Source: Actinomycetales bacterium
GTDB taxonomy: Bacteria > Actinomycetota > Actinomycetes > S36-B12 > UBA5976
Length of the DNA: 64,000 nucleotides
Direction: 5' to 3'
Assembly: GCA_018969715.1 (NCBI GenBank)
Contig: JAGWXT010000002.1
Coordinates: 1 to 64,000 of the forward strand
The position numbers were made by a program, and so were the translations under genes. Shown here in pieces: positions 1 through 9,318 of the stretch; position 1 is the first letter of the stretch, and every line of letters starts with the position of its first letter. The notes beneath the pieces were generated by a model that was not told where the DNA came from, made no database searches, and saw only the letters and a list, made by a program, of their open reading frames with translations.

Positions 1-1
1 C

Positions 2-169
2 CCGGCATCCGGTGTCCAGGTCATCGCCCCGGCGTGGCCGCTGCCGCGGGTGGCCGGCCTCGCTCTCACCGGGGTCGGGGTCATCGGGTGGCTGATGCTC
101 ACCGTGATGACTGTCGCCACCGGGCGCCGCGAATCAGTGGGAGGGCCGCCCCACCGCATCACCGCTTGA
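2..169 (+). CDS. C-terminal end of an unidentified membrane protein (partial)
   Basis: An open frame enters from the left edge and ends in TGA at 167-169, giving 55 residues. It holds one strongly hydrophobic stretch (about residues 17-40, rich in V, L, G and A) followed by a polar tail, as in the last transmembrane helix of an integral membrane protein. The family cannot be recognised from this fragment. Its end overlaps the end of the convergent dehydratase gene by 36 nt. The frame has normal high-GC codon use, but because the start lies outside the window it could still be a chance frame. Confidence 0.45.
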   Translation, partial: PASGVQVIAPAWPLPRVAGLALTGVGVIGWLMLTVMTVATGRRESVGGPPHRITA

Positions 170-1876
170 CCCTCGCAGGAAGTCGAGATCGACCCCGGTC
201 TCCGCGCCCCCGACATGGTCGACATAGAGCCGCTGCCAACCCCGCTGCGGGTTGGCGCAGGCGGCGAGCATCGCCTCACTTGGCTGGCGGGCAGCCCACT
301 GCGCGGGATCAACCTCAACGTCGATGCGCCGACCGGGGACATCGAGGACGATCATGTCCCCGGTGCGCACGAGCGCCAGCGGCCCGCCGGCGGCCGCCTC
401 CGGGGCGACATGGAGCACGACCGTGCCGTAGGCGGTGCCGCTCATGCGTCCATCGCAGATGCGCACCATGTCCCGCACGCCTTGCGCGAGCAGTCGGCTC
501 GGCAACGGCATGTTCGACACCTCCGGCATTCCCGGATATCCGCGCGGTCCGCAGCCGCGCAGGATCAGCACCGAGTCGGGAGTCACCGGCAGTTGCGGGT
601 CGTCGATGCGGGCATGGAAATCCTCAATGGAGTCGAAGACCACCGCGGGGCCCCGGTGTGTCAACAGGTGTGGTGATGCCGCAGCCGGCTTGATGACGGC
701 GCCCGCTGGAGCGAGGCTGCCGAACAGCACCGCGATCCCGGCCGCCGGCTGCAGGGGGGTCGCCCGTCGGCGGATGACGTCCTCGTCCCAGATCTGAGCG
801 TCGCCGATCTCCTCGACGAGGGTGCGACCGGTGACGGTGATCGCGGTCGGATCCAGCAGATCGCGCACCTCATCGAGAACCGCCGCCAACCCACCGGCCC
901 GGTGGAAGTCCTCCATCAGATGGCGACCGGCGGGCTGCAGGTTGACCAGCAGGGGCACCTCGGCACCGATCTCATCGAAGTCGGCGAGGCTGAGCGGCAC
1001 GCCCAACCGGCCGGCCAGAGCCAGCAGGTGGACCACAGCGTTGGTCGAGCCGCCGATCGCGGAGAGGGTGACGATCGCATTGTGGAAGGAAGCCCGGGTG
1101 ATGACCTGACTTGGGCGGCGGTCCGCAGCGAGCACGTCGAGGATGAGACGGCCGGCGGCATTGGCCCCCGAGAGCAGCCTGCTGTCGGGAGCAGGGGTGC
1201 CGGCGAGGCCGGGCGGGACCATGCCCAGGGCTGCGGCCATCAGGCCCATCGTTGATGCGGTGCCCATGGTGTTGCAGTGGCCGCGGCTGCGGATCATCGA
1301 AGACTCCGCTGCCCGGAAGTCCGCCTCGCTCAGGGCACCGCTGCGGACCTCCTCACTGAGCCGCCAGACATCAGTGCCGCAGCCCAGGGCCTGACCGCGG
1401 AAGGTGCCGGTGAGCATCGGCCCGCCGGGCACGACGAGGGCGGGCAGGTCCACCGACGCGGCGGCCATGAGCAGTGCCGGGATCGTCTTGTCGCAGCCGC
1501 CGAGCAGGACCACCGCATCAATGGGATTGGCGCGCATGAGCTCCTCGGCGGCCATTGCCGCGAGATTGCGCCACAGCATCGATGTGGGGCGGACCAGCGT
1601 CTCGCCGAGGGAGACCGTGGGCAGGTTCAGTGCGATCCCCCCCGACTCGTGCACTCCATCGCGGACGTAACGGGCGACCTCATCAAGGTGCGCATTGCAG
1701 GGGGTGAAGTCCGATGCGGTGTTGACCAGCGCGATCTGCGGTCGGCCGTCGAAGGCGTCCGCGGGCAGTCCCCGTCGCGACCATGCCCGGTGCAGGAAGG
1801 CATCTCGATCACTGCCGGAGTACCAGGCATCACTGCGCAGCCGCAGGGGCACACCGGTGTGGGATGGCTGGTTCAT
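134..1876 (-). CDS. IlvD/Edd family dehydratase (sugar-acid dehydratase type)
   Basis: A 580-residue member of the IlvD/Edd family of iron-sulfur dehydratases, which remove water from dihydroxy acids (branched-chain precursors) or aldonic acids (gluconate, arabonate, xylonate). The three family cysteines are visible: C60 in PCNAH, C128 in GGCDKT and C201 in GHCNTMGTAST. The last motif resembles the arabonate/xylonate dehydratase group more than biosynthetic IlvD, and the length fits that group. The start is ATG at 1876, with GGAGG 9 nt upstream; an earlier in-frame ATG at 1945 has no such site and would add 23 residues unlike the family. It diverges from a GAF-Fis regulator, which suggests inducible catabolism rather than isoleucine-valine synthesis. 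The exact substrate is not readable from the sequence. Confidence 0.88.
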   Translation of the reverse strand: MNQPSHTGVPLRLRSDAWYSGSDRDAFLHRAWSRRGLPADAFDGRPQIALVNTASDFTPCNAHLDEVARYVRDGVHESGGIALNLPTVSLGETLVRPTSMLWRNLAAMAAEELMRANPIDAVVLLGGCDKTIPALLMAAASVDLPALVVPGGPMLTGTFRGQALGCGTDVWRLSEEVRSGALSEADFRAAESSMIRSRGHCNTMGTASTMGLMAAALGMVPPGLAGTPAPDSRLLSGANAAGRLILDVLAADRRPSQVITRASFHNAIVTLSAIGGSTNAVVHLLALAGRLGVPLSLADFDEIGAEVPLLVNLQPAGRHLMEDFHRAGGLAAVLDEVRDLLDPTAITVTGRTLVEEIGDAQIWDEDVIRRRATPLQPAAGIAVLFGSLAPAGAVIKPAAASPHLLTHRGPAVVFDSIEDFHARIDDPQLPVTPDSVLILRGCGPRGYPGMPEVSNMPLPSRLLAQGVRDMVRICDGRMSGTAYGTVVLHVAPEAAAGGPLALVRTGDMIVLDVPGRRIDVEVDPAQWAARQPSEAMLAACANPQRGWQRLYVDHVGGAETGVDLDFLRGSSGDAVGRPSH

Positions 1877-1903
1877 CTGGGGCAACCTCCGGGGGGGATG
1901 CAA

Positions 1904-1936
1904 CGGTGTCGGGACACCGCCGACCGCGCCTATCAT
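1904..1936 (+). promoter_or_regulatory. Inverted repeat and candidate -10 for the GAF-Fis gene
   Basis: A perfect inverted repeat CGGTGTC-GG-GACACCG lies at 1904-1919. It sits where a -35 element would fall for the TATCAT hexamer at 1931-1936, 44 nt before the regulator start. It is also 28-43 nt upstream of the dehydratase start on the other strand. A site here could act on both divergent genes. This is seen as symmetry only; no binding protein is known. Confidence 0.4.
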
Positions 1937-1980
1937 GCCGGGCACCGCAGTGTGGTGAGCACCGAGGGTGAGGTGAGTCG

Positions 1981-2835
1981 ATGGACAACCGCGGCGGCGA
2001 GCCGGGGGCTGCCTGGCTGCCCGCCACCAAGGATGACGTCCTGCTCGACTCCTGGCGCCGTTCGTGGGGCGCTCATGGCAATCCGGCCGAGGTGTGCGGG
2101 GTCCCGGTGGTCGCGGAGGCAGAGCTCGATGATGCCCTCCTGCACCTCCTCACTGATCCCCTCGAATCCCAGTCACGTGGTCTGGCTGGCACCGGCGTGG
2201 CGCTGCTGCTCACCGACGCCGCCGGCCGCGTCCTCCACGCATGGTGCCCAGACCGTGGTGCCCGCGGCCATCTGGCCGCGAAGGGAACCGTCCGGGGTGC
2301 GGACCTCAGCGAGTCGTCCGTAGGGACCAACGGCGTCGGGACGGTGATCAGCAGCGGCCGACCGGTGCAGGTGCGCGGGGGGCAGCACTTCGCACGCTTC
2401 TACTCCGATGCGATCTGCACTGGTGAGCCCGTCCGCCACCCGGTGACCGGGGTGCTGCTGGGGGTGGTGACCCTGTCGTGCGAGATCACGCCGCGAGCCG
2501 AGTTGCTGCGTGCGTGGGTGCGGGCGATCCGGGTGCACCTGCAGGCCTGCCTCGTGATGGCTCAGCCACAGGTGCCGGCGGACGGCGATGGCCGCGACCT
2601 CATGCTCGCGGCTCATGAGCGGCGGGCAGTGCGTGCGGCGCTTGCCCGCACTGATGGTGATGTCACCGCAGCCGCGGAACTGCTGGGAATCTCGCGGGCG
2701 ACCCTGTACCGACGGATCGCCCGCGAACGCCGCCGCGCCGCCGCGGCGGTGGGCCGCCGCCCGGTGAGCGCCGGTGGTGACACGCGGTCGGCGCAGATGG
2801 TGTCTCACAGTGAGACGGGGCCGCCCTTGCCGTGA
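1981..2835 (+). CDS. GAF and Fis-HTH transcriptional regulator (AcoR/MimR-like, no AAA+ domain)
   Basis: A 284-residue regulator. Residues about 35-175 form a GAF-like sensor region containing the ESSVGTNGVGT motif typical of acetoin and propane-type activators. Residues about 217-246 form a Fis-type helix-turn-helix. The AAA+ sigma-54 contact domain of classical NtrC-family activators is absent, as is usual in actinobacterial members. ATG at 1981 follows GAGGTGA by 4 nt. It lies between a divergent dehydratase and a co-directional Baeyer-Villiger monooxygenase. Regulators of this type commonly control a neighbouring oxygenase, so the monooxygenase is its likely target. The inducer is unknown. 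Confidence 0.85.
   Translation: MDNRGGEPGAAWLPATKDDVLLDSWRRSWGAHGNPAEVCGVPVVAEAELDDALLHLLTDPLESQSRGLAGTGVALLLTDAAGRVLHAWCPDRGARGHLAAKGTVRGADLSESSVGTNGVGTVISSGRPVQVRGGQHFARFYSDAICTGEPVRHPVTGVLLGVVTLSCEITPRAELLRAWVRAIRVHLQACLVMAQPQVPADGDGRDLMLAAHERRAVRAALARTDGDVTAAAELLGISRATLYRRIARERRRAAAAVGRRPVSAGGDTRSAQMVSHSETGPPLP
2802..2816. promoter_or_regulatory. Perfect 15-bp palindrome, candidate operator
   Basis: GTCTCAC-A-GTGAGAC has two 7-bp arms around one base. It lies in the last codons of the regulator gene and just upstream of the candidate monooxygenase promoter, with its centre about 54 bp before the expected transcription start. That is a normal position for an activator site. Assigning it to the GAF-Fis protein is inference. 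Confidence 0.55.
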
Positions 2836-2856
2836 CCCCCAGGTGGTTCCTACTGT
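2827..2856 (+). promoter_or_regulatory. Candidate promoter of the monooxygenase gene
   Basis: TTGCCG (2827-2832) and TACTGT (2851-2856) are separated by 18 bp. They lie directly after the palindrome at 2802-2816 and about 70 nt before the monooxygenase start. Confidence 0.4.
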
Positions 2857-2926
2857 GGGCGTGCTCCGCCGACAAGGGCCCCCGCACATGAGCGGACCAC
2901 CGAGATGGTGAAGGAGGCTGCTACCG

Positions 2927-4537
2927 ATGTCCGAGGAACCTGCACATCACGACTGCATCGTCATCGGGGCCGGCTTCTCGGGCCTCGCCGTCCTGCACCA
3001 TCTGCTGGCCGCCGGCTTCGACGCGGTGGGGGTGGACCGCAACGACGCCGTCGGCGGCACCTGGCTGGTCAATCGCTATCCCGGTGTTCGCACCGACAGC
3101 GACTTCCCCATCTACTCCTTCTCGTTCCCCGTTGCCGTGCGCGAGGAGTGGACGTGGTCGGAGCAGTACCCCACTGGGGCGGAGGTGCTGGCGTACCTGC
3201 AGTTCCTCGCTAATCGACTGGGCCTGATCGACCACATCCAGTTCGGGCGTGAGGTGGTGCGTGCTGAGTACTCGGAGCACGCAGGCCTTTGGCGGGTGGA
3301 CTTCGCCAGCGGCCCGTCGATGACCTGCACCTACCTGGTGTCCTGTATGGGCATTCTCGATGCGCCGATGTGGCCGGACATCCCCGGCCGGGACACGTTC
3401 GCCGGCGAACTCCTGCACACCGCGGACTGGCCGGTACCGGGTGTTGAGCTCGCCGGCCGGACGGTTGGCCTCATCGGACTGGGTTCATCGGGTATCCAGA
3501 TCATGCCGCTGCTCGCGCGGGACAGCGCTGCCCTGTACGTGTTCCAGCGGGAGCCCAACTACGTCGTCGAGTCGAGCTTCCCCGCCGTCTCGGCCGAGCA
3601 GATGGCGCACATCCGGCGAACCTATGACGACATCTGGCGGCGCGCGGCAGCCCACCCCTTCGGGGTGGACATGGTCATCCCGGAGTTCGGCGCGGACGAG
3701 GTCTCCGCGGAGCGGCGTCGGCTGATCTTCGAGTCGAAGTGGCAGGAGGGGGGTCACCACTTCGCGAATGAGACCTTCCATGACCTGGCCACCGACCCTC
3801 GTGCAAGTGAGCATGCCGCCGAGTTCATCCGGTCCAAGATCCGCCAGATCGTCCACGACCCGGCTACCGCGGAGTTGCTCAGCCCCCGACGGTACTCGTT
3901 CAACGGCAAGCGGGTGCCCACCGGGCACGGCTACTACGCGGCCTACAACCTCCCCCATGTGCACCTCGTCGATGTGCGCACCACGCCGATCGACGAGGTG
4001 GTGCCCGCTGGGCTGCGGGTGGGTGCGCGGACCTATCCATGCGATGTCCTCGTCTGCGCCACCGGTTTCGATGCGATGACCGGGCCGCTGACCCGGATCG
4101 ACATCGTGGGCCGGGACGGTCGGGTGCTGCGCGAGGCGTGGCGGACGGGGGTGCGCACCAACCTCGGGCTGTCCGTTCACGGGTTCCCCAACCTGCTGCT
4201 CTCGCTGGGGCCGCAGACTCCCTACTCCAACCTGCCGGTGCCGATCCAATTGGGAGCCCAGTGGATGGCCCGGGCGCTGACGTTCGCACGGGATCACCAG
4301 ATCGTGCTCGAGGCCACGGCGCAGTCGGAGCAGTGGTGGGCCGAGGAGGTTGAGCGCACAGGCCGCGCGACGGTGATGTACGAGGAGGGTGCGAAGGCTG
4401 GTGCATGGTTCCTCGGCGCGAATGTCCCCGGGAAGCGACGGGAGTTGCTCGTCTACATGGGAGGTGGGCAGGTCTACCAGCAGCACTGCATGCAGGCCGA
4501 GCTCGAGCAGTACCGGTCCTTCCGCGCCCAGGGGTGA
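2927..4537 (+). CDS. Type I Baeyer-Villiger flavin monooxygenase
   Basis: A 536-residue FAD- and NADPH-dependent oxygenase that inserts oxygen next to a ketone to give an ester or lactone. The first Rossmann motif is GAGFSG (residues 14-19), followed by GGTW (43-46) and NRYPGVRTD (49-57). The Baeyer-Villiger fingerprint FxGxxxHxxxWP is present as F158, G160, H164 and W168-P169. The second nucleotide motif GLGSSG follows at 184-189, and an ATGF motif occurs near residue 380. Length and motif order match cyclohexanone/phenylacetone-type enzymes. AAGGAGG lies 9 nt before the ATG. Its own promoter and palindrome suggest induction by the upstream regulator. The substrate ketone cannot be read from sequence. 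Confidence 0.93.
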   Translation: MSEEPAHHDCIVIGAGFSGLAVLHHLLAAGFDAVGVDRNDAVGGTWLVNRYPGVRTDSDFPIYSFSFPVAVREEWTWSEQYPTGAEVLAYLQFLANRLGLIDHIQFGREVVRAEYSEHAGLWRVDFASGPSMTCTYLVSCMGILDAPMWPDIPGRDTFAGELLHTADWPVPGVELAGRTVGLIGLGSSGIQIMPLLARDSAALYVFQREPNYVVESSFPAVSAEQMAHIRRTYDDIWRRAAAHPFGVDMVIPEFGADEVSAERRRLIFESKWQEGGHHFANETFHDLATDPRASEHAAEFIRSKIRQIVHDPATAELLSPRRYSFNGKRVPTGHGYYAAYNLPHVHLVDVRTTPIDEVVPAGLRVGARTYPCDVLVCATGFDAMTGPLTRIDIVGRDGRVLREAWRTGVRTNLGLSVHGFPNLLLSLGPQTPYSNLPVPIQLGAQWMARALTFARDHQIVLEATAQSEQWWAEEVERTGRATVMYEEGAKAGAWFLGANVPGKRRELLVYMGGGQVYQQHCMQAELEQYRSFRAQG

Positions 4538-4553
4538 GCCCTGGGTGGGCCGA

Positions 4554-5006
4554 CTACTTTCGCGAGGCGAGGGTGAACGCCGCCAGGCCGATGACCACCG
4601 CACCCGATCCCAGGCCGACCCACAGCACATCGGTGGCCGGACCGGGGTTGACGAGCTCGCCGAGGAACAGCACGGCGATGATGGCCACCACCACCCCGAT
4701 GATCTTCGCCTTGAGGTCATCGAGGGAGTCGATCTGCAGCCAGGGGGGTAGGGCGACCCGGCTGTCGACGAACAACTCGTACAGCCCGTACCCGATGACG
4801 AGCAGGACGGTGGCCAGCAGCAGCGCATCCACCGCCGTCAGGACCCCCAGCACCGACTCCTTCAGCGGGGCGCCGAGGTCGGCCAGGTCCACAATCGCCT
4901 CGATCATCTCCCAGGTGCCGACCGCCATCAGTGCGAATGCCCCGACGATCGAGGCCAGTGCGGGCACGATGACGACGTACCGGGACCACTCCACCAACCG
5001 GCGCAC
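4554..5006 (-). CDS. YqhA/UPF0114 family membrane protein
   Basis: A 150-residue integral membrane protein with about four hydrophobic segments (roughly 10-32, 58-80, 104-122 and 127-145). A conserved-looking stretch DSLDDLKAKI precedes the third segment, as in the YqhA/UPF0114 family, whose function is unknown. The GTG start at 5006 lies 6 nt after a TAGCGT hexamer, so the transcript may be leaderless. It is 9 nt downstream of the DUF418 gene on the same strand and ends tail-to-tail with the monooxygenase gene, 16 nt apart. Confidence 0.8.
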   Translation of the reverse strand: MRRLVEWSRYVVIVPALASIVGAFALMAVGTWEMIEAIVDLADLGAPLKESVLGVLTAVDALLLATVLLVIGYGLYELFVDSRVALPPWLQIDSLDDLKAKIIGVVVAIIAVLFLGELVNPGPATDVLWVGLGSGAVVIGLAAFTLASRK

Positions 5007-5012
5007 CCCCGC

Positions 5013-5018
5013 ACGCTA
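5013..5018 (-). promoter_or_regulatory. Leaderless -10 (TAGCGT) before the YqhA gene
   Basis: TAGCGT is 6 nt upstream of the GTG at 5006. Its first three bases are the TAG stop codon of the upstream DUF418 gene. Confidence 0.55.
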
Positions 5019-6215
5019 GCCCGTCGGCGCCCCCCATGCACCCGATCGACGCGGCGGTCGGTTCACCCACCGCGCAATGAGCAGTTCCACCGGTCCACGG
5101 TCGCGGGTGCGCAGCCAGCCGACCATCAGGACGGCGAGGACCGCCCACGCCGCAATCGCCAGTGCGGTGACCGCACCGGCGCCGAGGCGTCCGAACAGGC
5201 CCAGCCCCCAGCTGCTGAAGGCGGCGGTGAGCAGGATGGACTCCCCGAGGTACACCGTGAGTGAGGCCTGGCCCGCCGGGCGCAGTAAGTGCAGGGGCCG
5301 CCATGACCGCTCACAGAGCAGCCCCAGCAGCCCCAGGTAGCCCAGTGTCAGGACGGGTGACAGGAGGACCCCGACCGCACTGGCCGCCACCGCCGCGCCG
5401 TCAGCACTGACACCCACCGGCCGCCCGGGGGCGAGCACCAGCCAGGTCGTCGCGAACTGCAGGGGCAGGCCGACCCCGAGGCCGATCACTGCCGCCCGCT
5501 GGAACCAGCGGCGGTGGGGTGTGGTGAGCAGGCCCCGCCGGGCCGCGAGCAGCCCGAGGCAGAAGGCGGCGAAGACGTAGCCCCACTGCAGGCTGAGGGA
5601 TGCCAGCACCCAGGGCAGCAGCGCCAGCCGGGTACGCGCCTGATCGAGGAAACCCCCGTCGGCCATGGCGGTGTCGTAGGCGAGCACGGGTGCGGCAGCC
5701 GCGGGGGCGCTGATGGTCAGCGACACCGCAGCAAGCCCGATCAGCCACCCCGCACTGGCCAGGCCCACCAGCGATGCGGTCAGCCACAGTGTCCGATTCG
5801 AACGTTCCGCGAGCAGCAGCAGGCCGAAGCCGAGCAGGGCATACGACACGAGGATGTCGCCGATGAAGAAGAAGACCAGGTGCGCAATGCCGATGGCGAG
5901 CAGGGCGACCAGCCGGCGGCGGGCCCGCCGCCGATTCAGCGCACCATCGTCGGTGAAGAGGAACACGGTGCTGTAGCCGAACAGGAAGGAGAAGAGCAGG
6001 TAGAACTTGCCCTGGGCGAGCATGGTCACCGCGAAGGCGGTGATCCGATCGGTGGCAGTGGCCACCGATGCGTCGTCGTAGCCCAGCGCGCTGATGCCGA
6101 GAATGGGGGCGTTGACCACGACGATGCCCAGCAGCGCCACCCCGCGCGCGAGATCGGGCAGCACCTGACGTTGGGGTGCCCGACGTGGGTGGGCCTGACG
6201 CTGGCCGCCGGTCAC
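5016..6215 (-). CDS. DUF418 (YeiB-like) membrane protein
   Basis: A 399-residue polytopic membrane protein. The N-terminal LARGVALLGIVVVNAP segment is the start signature of the YeiB/DUF418 family. About ten hydrophobic segments follow, with a typical loop MLAQGKFYLLFSFLFGYS. The family is membrane-bound and its biochemical role is unsettled; it is distantly related to acyltransferase-like proteins. The GTG start at 6215 has GATGCT 6 nt upstream, a weak -10-like hexamer. It is followed after 9 nt by the YqhA gene. Confidence 0.85.
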   Translation of the reverse strand: MTGGQRQAHPRRAPQRQVLPDLARGVALLGIVVVNAPILGISALGYDDASVATATDRITAFAVTMLAQGKFYLLFSFLFGYSTVFLFTDDGALNRRRARRRLVALLAIGIAHLVFFFIGDILVSYALLGFGLLLLAERSNRTLWLTASLVGLASAGWLIGLAAVSLTISAPAAAAPVLAYDTAMADGGFLDQARTRLALLPWVLASLSLQWGYVFAAFCLGLLAARRGLLTTPHRRWFQRAAVIGLGVGLPLQFATTWLVLAPGRPVGVSADGAAVAASAVGVLLSPVLTLGYLGLLGLLCERSWRPLHLLRPAGQASLTVYLGESILLTAAFSSWGLGLFGRLGAGAVTALAIAAWAVLAVLMVGWLRTRDRGPVELLIARWVNRPPRRSGAWGAPTG

Positions 6216-6367
6216 CGCACCAGCATCGCAGGACCGGCGCCCCTGCCGGGACGGCTGTGGACGACCCCCCGAGCCGCCGGCGGGTACCGTGACCGGGTGC
6301 CGGTCGACGGGGATGCCGGCCCCCGGCAGCCAGGGCGGGTGCCGGGGCGGGCCGGAGGACCCGGCTG

Positions 6368-8467
6368 ATGCCCAACCGGCTCATCACCGCCACCTCGCCC
6401 TACCTGCGTGACCATGCCGACAACCCGGTCGACTGGTGGCCATGGGGCGAGGAGGCGTTCACCGAGGCCCGGCTGCGTGATGTCCCCATCCTGCTGAGCA
6501 TCGGCTATGCGGCCTGCCACTGGTGCCATGTCATGGCCCACGAGTCCTTCGAGGACCCCCTCACGGCAGCCGAGCTCAATGCCGGGTTCGTCAGTATCAA
6601 GGTCGACCGGGAGGAACGCCCTGATATCGACGCGGTCTACATGGCGGCCACCACCGCGCTCACCGGCCATGGTGGCTGGCCCATGACGGTGGTCCTCGAC
6701 CACGATGGCCGCCCCTTCTATGCCGGAACCTACTTCCCGCCGGTTCCTCGTTCGGGAACACCGTCATTCCGGCAGGTGCTCGCCGCCCTCGATCAGGCCT
6801 GGCGCACCGATCGCGCCCGGGTGCTCGCCTCGGCCACCGCCATCGAGGAGGCCCTCACCGCACACGCAGCAGACCAGGCCGCCGGCCTGCCCCGCCCCCG
6901 GGCACACCTTGATCGAGCGCTGACCGCGCGGGCGGTGCAGACCCTTGCCGCCCAGGCCGATACGCGGTTTGGCGGCTTCGGCGGTGCACCGAAGTTCCCC
7001 CCGTCAATGGTGCTGGCCTGGCTGTTCGCACGCGCCGGCGATCGGCAGGCCGCCGACCTCGCCACAGCCACTGCCGAGGCCATGGCCCGCGGCGGGATCT
7101 ACGACCAGGTCGGTGGCGGATTCGCGCGCTATTCCGTCGACGCCGGCTGGGTGGTCCCCCACTTCGAGAAGATGCTCTACGACAACGCCCTGCTCCTGCG
7201 CGCCTACGACGCGTGGTGGCGCGTCGCCGATGGTCCGGCGCAGGCGATGGCCGCGCGGGTCTGCGAGGAGACCGCCGGTTTCCTGCAGCGCGAGCTGCGC
7301 ACCCCCGAGGGCGGCTTCGCCTCGGCCCTCGATGCGGACAGTGCCCCGCCAGCGGATCCCGCCGCTGCGGCCACGGAGGGCGCCTGCTACGTCTGGAGTC
7401 CAGCTGAGTTGGCAGCCGTCCTCGGCGATGTCGATGGGGCGTGGGCAGCCACGCAGTTCCACGTCACCGAGCACGGCACCTTCGAGGACGGACGCTCGAC
7501 ACTGCAGCGTCGCACTGAGCCTGACGACGAGGTCCGCTATGCGCGGGTGCGCGCCCGACTCGCGGTCGCCCGTGACCACCGGCCGCGACCGATCCGCGAT
7601 GACAAGGTGGTCCTCGCGTGGAATGCCCTCGCCGTCGGCGCCCTCGCCCGTGCCGGCGCGGCGCAGGGTCAGCCATCGTGGGTGACGGCCGCGCTGGTGG
7701 CCGCGGCGCACCTGCGTGACCTGCACCTGCGCCCACCCGGCCCGCGGCTGCACCGGGTGTCGCGGGGAGGAGTCCTTGGCTCCCCGATGGGCGTGCTCGA
7801 GGACTACGCCCACCTCGTCACCGCCTTCACCCACCTGGCCGGGATCACCGGTCAGGTGACGTGGCTGGACACCGCCCACGAGGTGGCGCTCACGATGACC
7901 GGACTGTTCAGCGAGCCGGGACCGGAGGACACGCTGCGGTGGTTCGACACCGCCCATGACGCCGAGCGACTGGTCCGCCGGCCGCAGGAGGCCACCGATC
8001 ATGCAACCCCCGCTGGCCCCGCCGCCGCCGCGGAGGCGCTGCTCACCCTCGGCGCCCTCACCGGTGACCCGCTGGCGCGGGACCGGGCCTACGCAACCCT
8101 CGCCGGGATGGGTGCACTGCTCGCCGAGGCACCCCGGTTCGCGGCGGCCGGTCTGGGGGTGCTGGAGGCGCTGCTGGACGGCCCCCGGGTGATCGTCGTC
8201 GTCGATCGTCCCGGCGGGACGGTGCTGGGTGGCCGACTGCGCACCGCGGCCGCGGGCTGCCCGGCCCCGGGGGCGATGGTCCTGTTCGCCGATCAGCAGA
8301 CGGCCGCAGCCGGACTGTTCGCACCGCTGCTGACCGGTCGGGTGGGCGGCGATGTGCCCGCGCCCCTGGCCTACCTATGCCGCGCAACGGTGTGCCAGCG
8401 GCCAACCGACGACCCCGACACGCTCCGCGCAATGGCCGTGGCGCCGGTGCCGACCCCCGCGGTCTAG
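6368..8467 (+). CDS. YyaL-type thioredoxin-domain protein (DUF255, SSP411-like)
   Basis: A 699-residue cytosolic protein of the YyaL/spermatogenesis-associated-20 family. The N-terminal DUF255 thioredoxin-like domain (about residues 3-165) carries the CxxC pair C50 and C53 in AACHWCHVM. It is followed by a six-hairpin glycosidase-like region with motifs such as [17 protein letters not shown] and [11 protein letters not shown]. Length is normal for the family. The biochemical role is not settled. ATG at 6368 is preceded by GGAGG at 6354-6358 (9-nt spacing). The TAG stop doubles as part of a candidate promoter for the prenyltransferase gene downstream. Confidence 0.9.
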   Translation: MPNRLITATSPYLRDHADNPVDWWPWGEEAFTEARLRDVPILLSIGYAACHWCHVMAHESFEDPLTAAELNAGFVSIKVDREERPDIDAVYMAATTALTGHGGWPMTVVLDHDGRPFYAGTYFPPVPRSGTPSFRQVLAALDQAWRTDRARVLASATAIEEALTAHAADQAAGLPRPRAHLDRALTARAVQTLAAQADTRFGGFGGAPKFPPSMVLAWLFARAGDRQAADLATATAEAMARGGIYDQVGGGFARYSVDAGWVVPHFEKMLYDNALLLRAYDAWWRVADGPAQAMAARVCEETAGFLQRELRTPEGGFASALDADSAPPADPAAAATEGACYVWSPAELAAVLGDVDGAWAATQFHVTEHGTFEDGRSTLQRRTEPDDEVRYARVRARLAVARDHRPRPIRDDKVVLAWNALAVGALARAGAAQGQPSWVTAALVAAAHLRDLHLRPPGPRLHRVSRGGVLGSPMGVLEDYAHLVTAFTHLAGITGQVTWLDTAHEVALTMTGLFSEPGPEDTLRWFDTAHDAERLVRRPQEATDHATPAGPAAAAEALLTLGALTGDPLARDRAYATLAGMGALLAEAPRFAAAGLGVLEALLDGPRVIVVVDRPGGTVLGGRLRTAAAGCPAPGAMVLFADQQTAAAGLFAPLLTGRVGGDVPAPLAYLCRATVCQRPTDDPDTLRAMAVAPVPTPAV

Positions 8468-8470
8468 GGT
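8465..8470 (+). promoter_or_regulatory. Leaderless -10 (TAGGGT) before the prenyltransferase gene
   Basis: TAGGGT begins with the TAG stop codon of the YyaL gene and ends 7 nt before GTG at 8478. That spacing decides between the two possible GTG starts (8469 and 8478). Confidence 0.5.
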
Positions 8471-8477
8471 GCCCACC

Positions 8478-9239
8478 GTGCCCGTCCGGGACGTGCTGTA
8501 CGCCGCCTATGAGCGACGGCTGGCCGCATCGCTGCCGGCCGACCGCCTGCCGCACCACGTTGGGGTCATCCTTGACGGCAATCGCCGCTGGGCCGCCGAC
8601 CAGGGCTCCCACTCCGCAACCGGTCACCGGGCGGGGGCGGCCCGGATCGCGGAGTTCCTCGGCTGGTGCGATGAGGTCGGCATCGGCGTGGTCACCCTCT
8701 GGCTGCTCAGCACTGACAACCTCGCGCGTCCGCGCACGGAACTCGCCCCGTTGCTGGGCATCATCGAGGATGCGGTCAGCGGGCTCGCCCAGCGGCAGCG
8801 TTGGCGCCTGCACCTCGTCGGATCACTGGACCTGCTGCCCGCCGAGACCGCACGCGGCCTGAAGGCGGCGGCGGAGTCCACCCGGGAGGTCAGCGGCGCA
8901 CTGGTCAACATCGCGGTCGGCTACGGCGGACGGCAGGAGGTCGTCGATGCCGTGCGCTCCCTGCTGCATGACCACGCCGCCCGCGGCACGACCCTGGCCG
9001 ATCTGGCCGGGAGTCTCGACGCCGATGCCATTGCGGCCCACCTCTACACCAGCGGCCAACCCGACTGCGACCTGATCATCCGCACCTCCGGTGAGCAGCG
9101 GCTGTCGGGCTTCCTGCTGTGGCAGAGCGTTCACTCGGAGTTCTGGTTCTGCGAGGCGTACTGGCCGGACTTCCGACGGGTTGACTTCCTGCGGGCCCTG
9201 CGCGACTACGCCGCCCGCGGCCGCCGCTTCGGCGGCTGA
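8478..9239 (+). CDS. Short-chain cis-prenyltransferase (UppS / Z-FPP synthase family)
   Basis: A 253-residue cis-prenyl transferase, which adds isopentenyl diphosphate to allylic diphosphates for wall carrier lipid. Motifs: [10 protein letters not shown] with the catalytic D33, [24 protein letters not shown] and [16 protein letters not shown] with the diphosphate-binding arginines. The C-terminal block [24 protein letters not shown] is typical. From memory it resembles mycobacterial Rv1086, the Z,E-farnesyl diphosphate synthase, more than long-chain UppS, so product length is uncertain. GTG at 8478 was chosen because the -10-like hexamer is 7 nt upstream; GTG at 8469 is possible. Confidence 0.9.
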   Translation: MPVRDVLYAAYERRLAASLPADRLPHHVGVILDGNRRWAADQGSHSATGHRAGAARIAEFLGWCDEVGIGVVTLWLLSTDNLARPRTELAPLLGIIEDAVSGLAQRQRWRLHLVGSLDLLPAETARGLKAAAESTREVSGALVNIAVGYGGRQEVVDAVRSLLHDHAARGTTLADLAGSLDADAIAAHLYTSGQPDCDLIIRTSGEQRLSGFLLWQSVHSEFWFCEAYWPDFRRVDFLRALRDYAARGRRFGG

Positions 9240-9318
9240 GCCGGCGCCCCCGCCGGCGGCGCGTCGCAGTGATCCGGGCTCGTCGTCACGCCCTAGGGTC
9301 GGCCTCGTAGCGATCCTC

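Noticed and set aside
134-1876. Biosynthetic dihydroxy-acid dehydratase (ilvD) call
   Set aside because: CNTMGTAST and the regulator-oxygenase context fit the sugar-acid branch better, so no ilvD symbol is given.
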